This document shows, piece by piece, positions 45,486 through 53,530 of a stretch of DNA of 64,000 nt. The DNA comes from an uncultured Mucispirillum sp. (GTDB lineage Bacteria; Chrysiogenota; Deferribacteres; Deferribacterales; Mucispirillaceae). The notes beneath the pieces were generated by a model. The model was given only the letters and a program-made list of their open reading frames with translations, did not search any database and was not told where the DNA came from. The position numbers and the translations under genes were made by a program. The number at the start of each line of letters is the position of its first letter. The stretch's first letter is position 1. The DNA lies in contig CALURO010000006.1 in the NCBI GenBank assembly GCA_944323205.1, forward strand, positions 62,001 through 126,000. The letters run 5' to 3'.

Positions 45486-46814
45486 ATGCAAGATATTTTA
45501 AAAAATTTTAAAAAAAATAATCACACACTTATAAAAGATATTAATATTTTAAACAGTAAAATTGATTATACTGATAAATTTGATATTTTCTATATTCTTT
45601 ATAGCAATCTAAAAAATCTAAGTAAGTCTGAACTGATAGATATAATTTTACAAATTGCTGATAAAGATTATAGTCAAGCTATCAACATATGCAGTAAAAT
45701 TATTAAATATGATATTGATGATAAAATTAATTTTTTTAGAGCCAATTTTTTCAAAATAATAGATAATGAAAAATTAAGTATAAATGGTAGAATCCATCTT
45801 ATTATGGACTATTTTAGAATATTATATACATCAATAGATGCTAATAACAGTAATAAACTTGTTACTAATATATCCATTGCTGTTATGAGTATTGATTTAG
45901 TCAATTATGCACTTGATAAATTAGAACCAGCTCAATATGATAAAATATCTGATTATCTTGATATAAAAGATGATTTTAGCAATACACTTAATACAATATT
46001 CTCTAATAATTTAGATAACAGCGATAAGCTTAAGAAAAATACATGTATACAACTTATCTTAGACTATGTAGTAAAAAATAAAGAATTTGATGAGGAATAT
46101 CAACTTTTTCAAATGCTTTTTAATGCTACACTCTTTTCAAATACAAAAAATCAGCAGTATATTAAAGATATTATTGTTTCGCTTGGTTATGAAAATCACT
46201 TAAATGCTTTTAATGCAGCAGTAATGCTTGCAAATAAGCAAAAAGATGAATTTAATAAATTTGTAGAATATACCGATTTTGGCGAAGATATAGTTTTAAT
46301 TATGAATACTCTATTGTATTATGAAAACTATACTCTATTTGAAAAGAAATTAAATGAAGCTGTAAAAAATATAAATAATATTCAAGATGCTATGTATAAT
46401 ATATATTTATTTAGCAAAGACTTATATACAGAAATAATGCCTGATAGTAAAAAGTTTTTTCATATAATAAAAGAAATTATGCCTTATGTTTATAATGATG
46501 AAGTTTTTGCTGAGGAAATTGTATCTGATGCTTTAACATATGCCAAAAAAACAAATGTATTTGAAGAAGAAAAATCTAAAATATATGAGTATATGAAAAA
46601 ACAAACCAACATAGAATATTACTGTAATATACTTTTAAATGAAAAAGAATATGATTTATTACTTAATATATTATCTGAGCTTACAGATAAAGATGATATT
46701 TTAACTTTTGCAGTTTTTGTGAAACATAATAAAGAATTATTACCTAATTATAAAGAACTTGTAAATATTATAAAAAATATTGATGATAAAGAAGTAAAAT
46801 TAATATTTAAATAA
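45486..46814 (+). CDS. Hypothetical alpha-helical protein, paralog-like of the 6328 gene
   Basis: 442 residues, not recognised. Very rich in Asn, Ile, Lys and Asp, predicted as a helical solenoid, with no signal or membrane segment. It shares length, composition and a C-terminal block (YYCNILLNEKEYDLLL) with the 6328 product. A GGAAATGG site precedes the ATG. It lies upstream of a Sel1 lipoprotein in the same direction. Confidence 0.68.
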   Translation: MQDILKNFKKNNHTLIKDINILNSKIDYTDKFDIFYILYSNLKNLSKSELIDIILQIADKDYSQAINICSKIIKYDIDDKINFFRANFFKIIDNEKLSINGRIHLIMDYFRILYTSIDANNSNKLVTNISIAVMSIDLVNYALDKLEPAQYDKISDYLDIKDDFSNTLNTIFSNNLDNSDKLKKNTCIQLILDYVVKNKEFDEEYQLFQMLFNATLFSNTKNQQYIKDIIVSLGYENHLNAFNAAVMLANKQKDEFNKFVEYTDFGEDIVLIMNTLLYYENYTLFEKKLNEAVKNINNIQDAMYNIYLFSKDLYTEIMPDSKKFFHIIKEIMPYVYNDEVFAEEIVSDALTYAKKTNVFEEEKSKIYEYMKKQTNIEYYCNILLNEKEYDLLLNILSELTDKDDILTFAVFVKHNKELLPNYKELVNIIKNIDDKEVKLIFK

Positions 46815-46854
46815 AAATACTTTAAAATTTACCAGCCAGCACATGCGATATTTT

Positions 46855-47652
46855 ATGAAAAAAAAATTACTGTTATTAATAATATTATTACTTACTGTAT
46901 TATTCGGTTGCTCTAAAACAGGCGACGAATATTTATCTGAAGCAAAAGCACTTTATCAAAATAAAGAATATAATAAGGCTCTGCCGTTTTATAATAAAGC
47001 ATGCGAAAAAGAAAACTTAAAAGCATGTATGTTTTTAGCTGATATTTATAAAAAAGGTACAATAGTTAGTGCTGATAACAGTAAATCTTTAGAATATTAT
47101 AAAAAATCATTTCTTTTAGCAGATATTTACTGCCAGAAAAACAGTAAAGATGCCTGCAAAACTTTAAGTTATTTATATGAAAACGGATTAGGTGTAAATA
47201 TAGATTTAGTTAAAGCTGATGAAGCCTCATCAAAAGCATGTGATTTAGGCGATGCAGCAAGCTGTTATTATCAGGCAAAAATTAATGCTGATAATATAAC
47301 TGCTTTTATTTCATATACTGATAAAGCCTGCCAAAATAACCTTGCTTATGCCTGCCTTGTGCTTGGAAATACTTACCTTACTGGCTTTAATGAAAGTATG
47401 ACAGAAGTAAAAAAAGATATAGAAAAAGGTATATTATATATAAAAAAAGCATGTGAAATGAATAATGAAATATGTGTAAATCTTGCTGATATTTATATAA
47501 GCGGTGATGATGTAGAACAGGATTATAACACTGCTGTTATATATTATGAAACTGCACTAAAATATTATAAAAAACTATGCACTGAAAAAAATGATGATAA
47601 CCCTGCATGCAGAACTATAGATATTATTAAATCAAAATATTTGGCTATGTAA
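46855..47652 (+). CDS. Sel1-repeat lipoprotein
   Basis: 265 residues from the MKKK start (an ATG 12 nt earlier is equally possible). Signal peptide with lipobox LFGC, so an acylated periplasmic protein. Five or so Sel1/TPR-like repeats (for example KACEKENLKACMFLADIYKKG), with paired Cys, as in HcpA-type proteins of epsilonproteobacteria. Probable role in protein-protein contacts in the envelope. Confidence 0.82.
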   Translation: MKKKLLLLIILLLTVLFGCSKTGDEYLSEAKALYQNKEYNKALPFYNKACEKENLKACMFLADIYKKGTIVSADNSKSLEYYKKSFLLADIYCQKNSKDACKTLSYLYENGLGVNIDLVKADEASSKACDLGDAASCYYQAKINADNITAFISYTDKACQNNLAYACLVLGNTYLTGFNESMTEVKKDIEKGILYIKKACEMNNEICVNLADIYISGDDVEQDYNTAVIYYETALKYYKKLCTEKNDDNPACRTIDIIKSKYLAM

Positions 47653-48114
47653 AAAATATATAAAAACCAATAACAAATTAAATAAACTCATATTTCAAAC
47701 TGTATGCCTAATAAAATACTATAAAATACCATAAAAGCCTTAATAAATAAGGTATTTATAGTAAAAATCATAATCAGCTGTAAAGATGAAATAAACGAAG
47801 AATGTTAAAAAGTGGGTGAAAAAGAAAAGCTCTCAATGGCCAATATTTCAATGGTTGTGCTAGCAATTATTGAGATTATAAGGCTTTTTAGAAAGCTCAG
47901 TAAATTCTAAAAACGATTGCGATAACTTAAGCAGTGTTTTTAGAATTTACTTATTTTAAGCAGGTAAACAGTTATAAAATTTTTAGTATTATAAAATAAG
48001 AGTAAATAAGTGGTATTATAAAAAATTGAAACTGATAGCTGCAACAATTCATAAAAATTCCGACCAATTTCCGACCAAAAAATCTTTTCAAGATTTATTG
48101 AAATAAATAAGAAA
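47653..48114. other. Gene-free stretch with inverted repeats beside tRNA-Asn
   Basis: No credible ORF. It holds an imperfect structure with arms TCTCAAT 47831-47837 and ATTGAGA 47869-47875. A perfect 16-bp inverted repeat follows (47899-47914 and 47936-47951, 21-nt loop). A tandem TTCCGACCAA (48058-48067 and 48069-48078) lies close to the tRNA. These may be remains of an integration site. Confidence 0.5.
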
Positions 48115-48142
48115 CAAAAAAAGCCTTGAATTATCAAGGCTT
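48115..48142 (-). terminator. Terminator of tRNA-Asn
   Basis: Minus strand: AAGCCTTGA (48142-48134) pairs with TCAAGGCTT (48129-48121), then a T run. It starts 8 nt after the tRNA. Confidence 0.9.
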
Positions 48143-48150
48143 AAAAGAAG

Positions 48151-48223
<73 letters not shown>

Positions 48224-48304
48224 ATGTTTGAAAGGTTACCCTTTCAATGTTTGAAGAGTAAACCATATTTTATTTAAGTTGTCAACAACTTTTTTAAAAA
48301 AATT

Positions 48305-49330
48305 TTAAATTTCTTCTTCCGGGTCCATAAGTGTTAAATCTGCAATGCAGCCACCCCAGCTTAAACCAACACCAAAGCCCATTAATAAAGCTCTTTTGCC
48401 AAGTGGGATATTCAAAGACTGCATTTTATTAATAGCTATAGGTATAGTGGCAGAAGCAGTATTGCCTGTATCTTCACAGTCATTAAAGTATCTGCCATCA
48501 TCTGGTATTTTACATGCTTTTTGGATAGTTTGAAGCATAAATTTATTTGCCTGATGAAAAATAAAGTTATCTATATCATCAAGACTAAGCATATTTTTTT
48601 CTAATATAGAATTAAGCATTGGAGGGACTACTGTTTGAGTAAACTGCACAACACCTTTACCGTCCATATATACAGTAGCATCTGTTCTTACATTACCATA
48701 CTGGTCTTCTATCTCTCTAAATGCTTCTTCTTTTGATGAATATTTCATTCGCATCATACCATAGTTTACAATAATCTTCATAAAATCTATGCCATTTGTT
48801 CCAAACTGAAAGCCGCGAAGATACTCTGTTCTTGAATATGTAAAGGAAACTAATGTAGCAGCTGCCGCATCACCAAAAAGAGGTTTAGTCCTCATATCTT
48901 TTGGGTGTAGAAGCTTGCTTAATGTATCAGCCGTTAATAATAATACATTATTTGCCTGTCCTGATTCTATTAATGCTTTAGCTATAGACAGCCCATAAAT
49001 ATAACCTGTGCAGCCATGATTATAATCAAGGCACATACAGTTTGTTTTTAAACCCAGCCTGCCGTGTATTATACATGATGTTGCAGGCATAATATAGTCT
49101 GGTGTTTCTGTGCATAATACAAGTGCATCAATATCTTCCTTATTAACATTATATTTTTCAAACATAATTTTTGCTGCTTCTACAGCTAAATCTGATGCAC
49201 ATTCGCTTGGAAGTGCAATAGGCCGTCTTGATACACCTATTTTGCTTGTAATACGGTTCTCTGGATTATTAAACTCAAAGTTATTTGGGTAGTAAGATGT
49301 AATGTGCTTAATATAAGCTCGTTTCGCCAT
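48305..49330 (-). CDS. 3-oxoacyl-ACP synthase III-like protein
   Basis: 341 residues from the ATG at 49330 (GAGG about 9 nt before). Thiolase-fold KAS III with catalytic Cys in DYNHGCTGYIYGLSIA (near 112), His in FIFHQANKFML, and Asn in DTGNTASATIPIA. FabH-type enzymes start fatty acid chains; relatives with this sequence style also occur in secondary lipid or polyketide pathways, so the primary fabH role is not certain. It stands alone, without fab genes. A promoter and palindrome lie upstream. Confidence 0.88.
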   Translation of the reverse strand: MAKRAYIKHITSYYPNNFEFNNPENRITSKIGVSRRPIALPSECASDLAVEAAKIMFEKYNVNKEDIDALVLCTETPDYIMPATSCIIHGRLGLKTNCMCLDYNHGCTGYIYGLSIAKALIESGQANNVLLLTADTLSKLLHPKDMRTKPLFGDAAAATLVSFTYSRTEYLRGFQFGTNGIDFMKIIVNYGMMRMKYSSKEEAFREIEDQYGNVRTDATVYMDGKGVVQFTQTVVPPMLNSILEKNMLSLDDIDNFIFHQANKFMLQTIQKACKIPDDGRYFNDCEDTGNTASATIPIAINKMQSLNIPLGKRALLMGFGVGLSWGGCIADLTLMDPEEEI

Positions 49331-49428
49331 AATAAAAAACCTCATATAAAAAATAATGGCGTGGCGGATAAAGACAGAATAAAATAAATTAGTTTTTTTA
49401 AAAAATTGCGCCACAAATAAAAACAATA

Positions 49429-49448
49429 TTGATAAGTCTACTTATCAA
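49429..49448 (-). promoter_or_regulatory. Palindrome downstream of the KAS III promoter
   Basis: TTGATAAG-4-CTTATCAA, a perfect 8-bp inverted repeat placed 6 nt after the -10 (49460-49455). Candidate operator overlapping the transcription start. Confidence 0.55.
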
Positions 49449-49454
49449 CCCATA

Positions 49455-49483
49455 AACATAATATATTTATATTGTTTTGACAA
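49455..49483 (-). promoter_or_regulatory. Promoter of the KAS III gene
   Basis: TTGTCA (49483-49478), 17-nt spacer, TATGTT (49460-49455). It predicts a 5' leader of about 115 nt that contains GTGGCG/CGCCAC pairing arms. Confidence 0.65.
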
Positions 49484-49489
49484 GGGAAA

Positions 49490-49548
49490 ATTTGACGCTT
49501 ATCCTCCGTCATTACTATTTTATGTGCAGGTTTCTTTTCTCGTGCCAT
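49490..49548 (-). mobile_element. Remnant of an IS256-type transposase start
   Basis: Minus strand ATG at 49548 encodes MAREKKPAHKIVMTEDKRQI, closely resembling the N-terminus of IS256-family transposases of gut Firmicutes, and then breaks off into the KAS III promoter region. No terminal repeats or remaining body are visible. The similarity is from memory and covers about 20 residues. Confidence 0.55.
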
Positions 49549-49682
49549 ACTTAAGTTACTTTCATATATTTTTTATTATATCATAGAAAACTTAAAATTA
49601 CACTATTTACAGACTTTTTTCACAGGCTCAAAATATTTTTTGATACTCTGTACTATAATTAAAAATAATATGTAATTATAAA

Positions 49683-49991
49683 CTATTTTTGAAGTGGTGC
49701 AATCGTTAAAGTTTTACCTAATGGAACTAAGAGTTTAATGAGAGTGCTGACATTAGGTATAGATGTTCCTTTTTCTATTCTAGCTATTACAGGTTGTTTT
49801 ACTCCTGTTAACTCTTCAAGTTCCTTTTGTGAAATACCTTTTTCTCGTCTTGCATTTATTAATTCTAAAATCAAGGCAACTCTTAAATCACTTTCTGCAT
49901 TTTCTTCTGGTGTAAATAGTTCTTTTCTAACATCTTCCCAAGAAGAACCAATAGCTGGATTGTTTTTTATCTTTTCTGCTATACTATTCAT
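49683..49991 (-). CDS. HigA-like XRE antitoxin
   Basis: 102 residues. C-terminal helix-turn-helix (about 40-95: INARREKGISQKELEELTGVKQPVIARIEKG). An antitoxin-type XRE protein following a RelE/HigB-family toxin with an 8-nt overlap. It should repress the pair and neutralise the toxin. The toxin gene is broken, so it may persist as a solitary regulator. Confidence 0.85.
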   Translation of the reverse strand: MNSIAEKIKNNPAIGSSWEDVRKELFTPEENAESDLRVALILELINARREKGISQKELEELTGVKQPVIARIEKGTSIPNVSTLIKLLVPLGKTLTIAPLQK

Positions 49992-50347
49992 AAATAACTC
50001 CTCTTTCTATTAAATCTTGTAAATTTCTTTTTGCTTTTTCTATTTCATTCTTTGGTGTCTTTTGTGTCTTCTTCATAAAATGATGTAGTAAAACATAACT
50101 GTTATTTTCCCAACTTACAAAAAATATTCTATCTCTTATTGGTCTCAATTCCCATAAATTATTTCCAATATATTTTATAACAGGTTGTCCGATTTTGAGT
50201 TCCACAATTCATTAAAAGAGTAAGATAGTCATTTATCTTATTTGCTTTAATTTGACTATTTTTATCTTTTTTTCTCGATAAGTTATCAATATATTCTTTA
50301 ACAGGCTCTCTGCCTTTTTCATCTCTATAAAAATAAATCTTATACAA
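49984..50347 (-). pseudogene. HigB/RelE-family (Gp49-like) toxin, frameshifted
   Basis: Two overlapping frames make one toxin. Frame one starts at 50347 (MYKIYFYRDEKGREPVKEYI) and covers the N-terminus to about LLMN. Frame two from about 50205 (GTG) gives ELKIGQPVIKYIGNNLWELR then RDRIFFVSWENN and the C-terminal helix. Together they match phage-derived Gp49-like/HigB toxins of about 115 residues. The frames differ by one base near 50200-50210. Either the gene is dead or the base call is wrong. GTG as a separate start of a truncated toxin is unlikely. Confidence 0.8.
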
Positions 50348-50461
50348 TACAAACTCCTTATTACTTATTATATAGTTTTACTTTATAATGTCAATAACTT
50401 TTAAGTTATTAATACATAATAACCTGAAATAATAACCAATGTTATAATTAATTATTTTTCC

Positions 50462-50523
50462 TTGACTTTAATTTTTTAATATATTATACACAAATCAGAT
50501 AGTCTTAAATAGGATTATCTGAT
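50462..50523 (+). promoter_or_regulatory. Promoter and candidate MarR operator
   Basis: TTGACT 50462-50467, 17-nt spacer, TATACA 50485-50490. Right after it, ATCAGATA (50494-50501) and TATCTGAT (50516-50523) form a perfect 8-bp inverted repeat with a 14-nt spacer, overlapping the predicted start site. This placement suits autorepression by the MarR-family protein encoded at 51018. Confidence 0.65.
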
Positions 50524-50545
50524 AATATAATATAAAGGTGCATTT

Positions 50546-50992
50546 ATGAAAAAAATAACACAGGAAGTTCGCCACAGAACAAAAATATATGCAGGTTTTC
50601 TTATAATAGGTGCCTGTATGGCATTATGGGGTATTAGTATTCCATATATTAAATCAAGACTAAATATTGATGATTTAAATTTAGGTACAATTTTAATGTT
50701 TTTAAGTATCTGTAATAGTAAATTATCTATATATACAGGGTTTATTATTGCAGGATTAGGTGCTGCAAATATCATACCAGCCTGCATATCTATGGTAGAT
50801 GCTGCAAAAGGCAGTATGTCATTTAATGCTGCAATAGCTGCGGTTACTACAATAGGTTATTCCGGCACACTGCTTGGACCAGTAATTATTGGCTATATTT
50901 CACACATATCAAATCTTTTAGCTGCTTTCATATTCATATGCACAGCCCTTATACTTACTGGTATTTTTTCCTTGATACTAAAAGAAAAATAG
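50546..50992 (+). pseudogene. MFS transporter with a large internal deletion
   Basis: 148 codons that join the N-terminal ~55 residues of an MFS protein (RHRTKIYAGFLIIGACMALWG, up to LMFLSICNSK) to its last ~90 (IYTGFIIAGLGAANIIPACIS to the end). Both parts align with the intact 51457-52581 protein (RHRIGTYLGYIILGF; FIGFTLAGAGLANMVPVTIS). About 225 middle residues are missing, in frame. The junction is near 50715. With about four helices it cannot work as a normal transporter. Confidence 0.75.
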
Positions 50993-51017
50993 TTTATAAA
51001 TAAACAGCAGGAAAAAA

Positions 51018-51464
51018 ATGAATAATCATAGTTTTATATCAAGGCACTATTATCTTGTAAGAATGGAAAACTTAATATTTACTAAATGGTGCAAAAAATA
51101 TAATATAGCCTATATGGATGCACACCTGCTTTTGTCAATTGATGAAAGTGATGGTAAAAGTGAGCCTACAAAACTATCAGAAGAGCTGCTTATTCCAAAG
51201 CAGAGTATTACTTCAATGCTTGATAAACTGGAACAAAAAGGATATATTACAAGAGACCATTCTACAAAAGACAGGCGAAAAATAAATATCACCCTGACAG
51301 AAAGCGGTAAAAAAATAATCAATATTGTCCGACTTGCTTTTGAAAAAACAGAGCAGGAAATACTAAAACAAATAAATAAAGAAGAAATTGATAATATGCT
51401 TGATACATATACAAATATAATAGATACCACTTCAAAAACTCTATTAGGAAAAGATAGTGAATAA
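51018..51464 (+). CDS. MarR-family transcriptional regulator
   Basis: 148 residues; winged helix-turn-helix at about 45-110 (LLIPKQSITSMLDKLEQKGYITRDHSTKDRRK, with the DxRxxxI wing). It lies between an MFS remnant and an intact MFS gene, overlapping the latter by 8 nt. It likely represses these transporters in response to a small molecule, through the inverted repeat at 50494-50523. Confidence 0.92.
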   Translation: MNNHSFISRHYYLVRMENLIFTKWCKKYNIAYMDAHLLLSIDESDGKSEPTKLSEELLIPKQSITSMLDKLEQKGYITRDHSTKDRRKINITLTESGKKIINIVRLAFEKTEQEILKQINKEEIDNMLDTYTNIIDTTSKTLLGKDSE

Positions 51465-52581
51465 TATTTCCTTACGCCACAGGATAGGCACATACTTAGG
51501 ATATATTATATTAGGCTTTGCTTTTGGTTTGTGGGCAATGCTTGTGCCTTTTGTTAAAGACAGGCTTCTTATAGATAAAGCAGAACTTGGACTTTTACTT
51601 TTGCAGATTGCTTTTGGTGCAGTAGTAAGTATGTTTTTTACAGGTCTTACTGCTGCAAAAATAGGCTGCAGAAAAACTGTTATTTTATCTACCTTTCTTA
51701 TTATTATATGCCTTTTAGTGCTTTCAGTATCAAAAAGTATATTTATTATGGCAGTATTTATGTTTTTATTTGGTGCAGGGCTTGGAATGCTTGATGTTAC
51801 ACTGAATATACAGGGAGCATTAGTAGAAGAAGGTATGAAAAAGCATTTAATGGCAGGCTTTCACAGCATGTACAGCTTTGGTGTATTTTTTGGTATATTA
51901 ATTGTAACATATCTTTTAAAGCATTTAACCCCTGTAAATACAGTATTCATCATTACAGGGCTTATTTTTATACTACTGATATTTAGTATCCCTGCCCTTT
52001 TAAATTACGGTGGCGAAGTGCCACAGAAACTTTTTATAAAACCTACACGGATACTTTTTATATTAGGTATGATATGTTTCATAGCTTTTGTAGCAGAGGG
52101 TGTTATTCTTGACTGGAGTGCATTATTTATGCGTGAAGTAAGAAATATAGAGCCACAGTATGCAGGGTATTCCTTTTCTCTTTTTTATATTACTATGGGA
52201 ATATTCAGACTGCTTGGAGATAAAATATCTGATAAGTTTTCCATAAAAACTATACTTTTTGCAAGCAGTCTGACTGCTGCATTAGGTATATTAATTATGC
52301 TTTATATTCCATACAGCTATGCTTCATTTATTGGCTTTACATTAGCTGGAGCAGGCCTTGCAAATATGGTGCCTGTAACAATTTCTGCATCAGGCAGATA
52401 TAAAGGAAATATGCCTTTAAGTATAGCTGTTTCTGCTGTTGCAACTATTGGATATTTTGGCACACTGTTTGGACCATCTATTATGGGGTTTGTTTCAGAA
52501 ATGACTAACTTAACAGTTGCTTTTACTCTAATAGCCTGTTCTATACTTATAATAACATTTTTATCAAAGGGTTTTAAATAA
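51457..52581 (+). CDS. MFS transporter, YbjJ/FucP-like
   Basis: 374 residues from a GTG that overlaps the marR stop. About 11-12 membrane helices; AKIGCRKTVILSTF is the cytoplasmic motif between helices 2 and 3; MLDVTLNIQGALVEE is typical of the YbjJ/sugar-exporter-like branch. Substrate unknown; coupling to MarR suggests an efflux role. Confidence 0.87.
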   Translation: MNNISLRHRIGTYLGYIILGFAFGLWAMLVPFVKDRLLIDKAELGLLLLQIAFGAVVSMFFTGLTAAKIGCRKTVILSTFLIIICLLVLSVSKSIFIMAVFMFLFGAGLGMLDVTLNIQGALVEEGMKKHLMAGFHSMYSFGVFFGILIVTYLLKHLTPVNTVFIITGLIFILLIFSIPALLNYGGEVPQKLFIKPTRILFILGMICFIAFVAEGVILDWSALFMREVRNIEPQYAGYSFSLFYITMGIFRLLGDKISDKFSIKTILFASSLTAALGILIMLYIPYSYASFIGFTLAGAGLANMVPVTISASGRYKGNMPLSIAVSAVATIGYFGTLFGPSIMGFVSEMTNLTVAFTLIACSILIITFLSKGFK

Positions 52582-52646
52582 AAAAACTTGCAAGAATGTA
52601 ATTTAACCTGTAATATAAACTATACAAATTATACACTGGAGTATTT

Positions 52647-53153
52647 ATGGATAGATTATGGGCCACATGGCGAATGGCTTATATTACAGGTGAGCATAAA
52701 GATACAGGCTGTGTATTCTGTAATGCACCTAAAAACATAAAAGATGAGGAAGTTTTAATATTACACAGAGGCTGCCACTGTTTTATTATAATGAATCTGT
52801 TTCCTTATAATAATGGTCATGTAATGGTTATTCCTTACAGACATACTTCTGATATCACCACATTAACAGATGAAGAATCCCTTGAAATGATGAAATTTGT
52901 CCGCCTTATGACAAAAGTTATGAAAAAAACACTTAATCCAGAGGGCTTTAATATAGGAATGAATGTAGGCAGGTCGGGCGGTGCTGGTATTGCTGACCAT
53001 TTGCATATGCATATTGTGCCAAGATGGACAGGCGATACTAACTTTATGCCTGTTATTGGTGAAACTAGAGTTATTTCTGAACATTTGGAAGCAACATATA
53101 AAAAACTTTATACTGCTTTGCAGGAGGAGCTTAAAAATGATAAGAATATTTAA
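52647..53153 (+). CDS. HIT-family nucleotide hydrolase/phosphorylase
   Basis: 168 residues. Catalytic HxHxH motif in HLHMHIVPRW (near 117), upstream NLFPYNNGHVMVIPYRH, and a CVFC near the N-terminus that could bind zinc. The APA/AP4A-phosphorylase-like branch of HIT proteins fits. Cytoplasmic; removes dinucleoside polyphosphates or AMP adducts. It is followed by lapA with a 17-nt overlap. Confidence 0.92.
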   Translation: MDRLWATWRMAYITGEHKDTGCVFCNAPKNIKDEEVLILHRGCHCFIIMNLFPYNNGHVMVIPYRHTSDITTLTDEESLEMMKFVRLMTKVMKKTLNPEGFNIGMNVGRSGGAGIADHLHMHIVPRWTGDTNFMPVIGETRVISEHLEATYKKLYTALQEELKNDKNI

Positions 53154-53526
53154 ATTAGTTATACAGGCAGTGTTTATCGGCTATCTTATAATATTTTCTG
53201 TAAGCAATGTGGAAACTGTTACATTTAAGCCGCTTATGAATATAGCAGCATATAATATTCCACTTTTTCTGCTTGTAATAATTACTCTTTTTATAGGTAT
53301 AGTTATTGGTGCATTAGCAGTATGGGGTGAAAGCCTTTCATTAAAAAGCAGGATAAAAAAACTTAATAAAGAAATTAAAACAGACCAGCAGGAAATAGAA
53401 AGATTACAGAAATTAACTATTTCAAATGAGCCTGTAAAACAGGAAAATAATACAGAAGGAGAAATAAATAAAACAGAAACACCAGCAGAAAATGCTCAAA
53501 ATGATATAAAAGATGCATTAAGGTAA
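53137..53526 (+). CDS. LapA-domain protein
   Basis: 129 residues from the ATG at 53137, which has AGGAGGAG upstream inside the HIT gene; the longer open frame to 52981 is a shadow. Two membrane helices (about 5-25 and 42-63) and a coiled coil (about 68-95), then an Asn/Glu tail, as in LapA (YciS). With LapB it takes part in LPS assembly control in other Gram-negatives. Confidence 0.85.
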   Translation: MIRIFKLVIQAVFIGYLIIFSVSNVETVTFKPLMNIAAYNIPLFLLVIITLFIGIVIGALAVWGESLSLKSRIKKLNKEIKTDQQEIERLQKLTISNEPVKQENNTEGEINKTETPAENAQNDIKDALR

Positions 53527-53530
53527 TATT

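Noticed and set aside
47940..48137. 65-codon minus-strand frame next to tRNA-Asn as an integrase tail
   Set aside because: No recombinase motif, and it overlaps the tRNA terminator.
52981..53136. Longer start for lapA
   Set aside because: Lies in the HIT coding region; the strong AGGAGGAG site belongs to the ATG at 53137.
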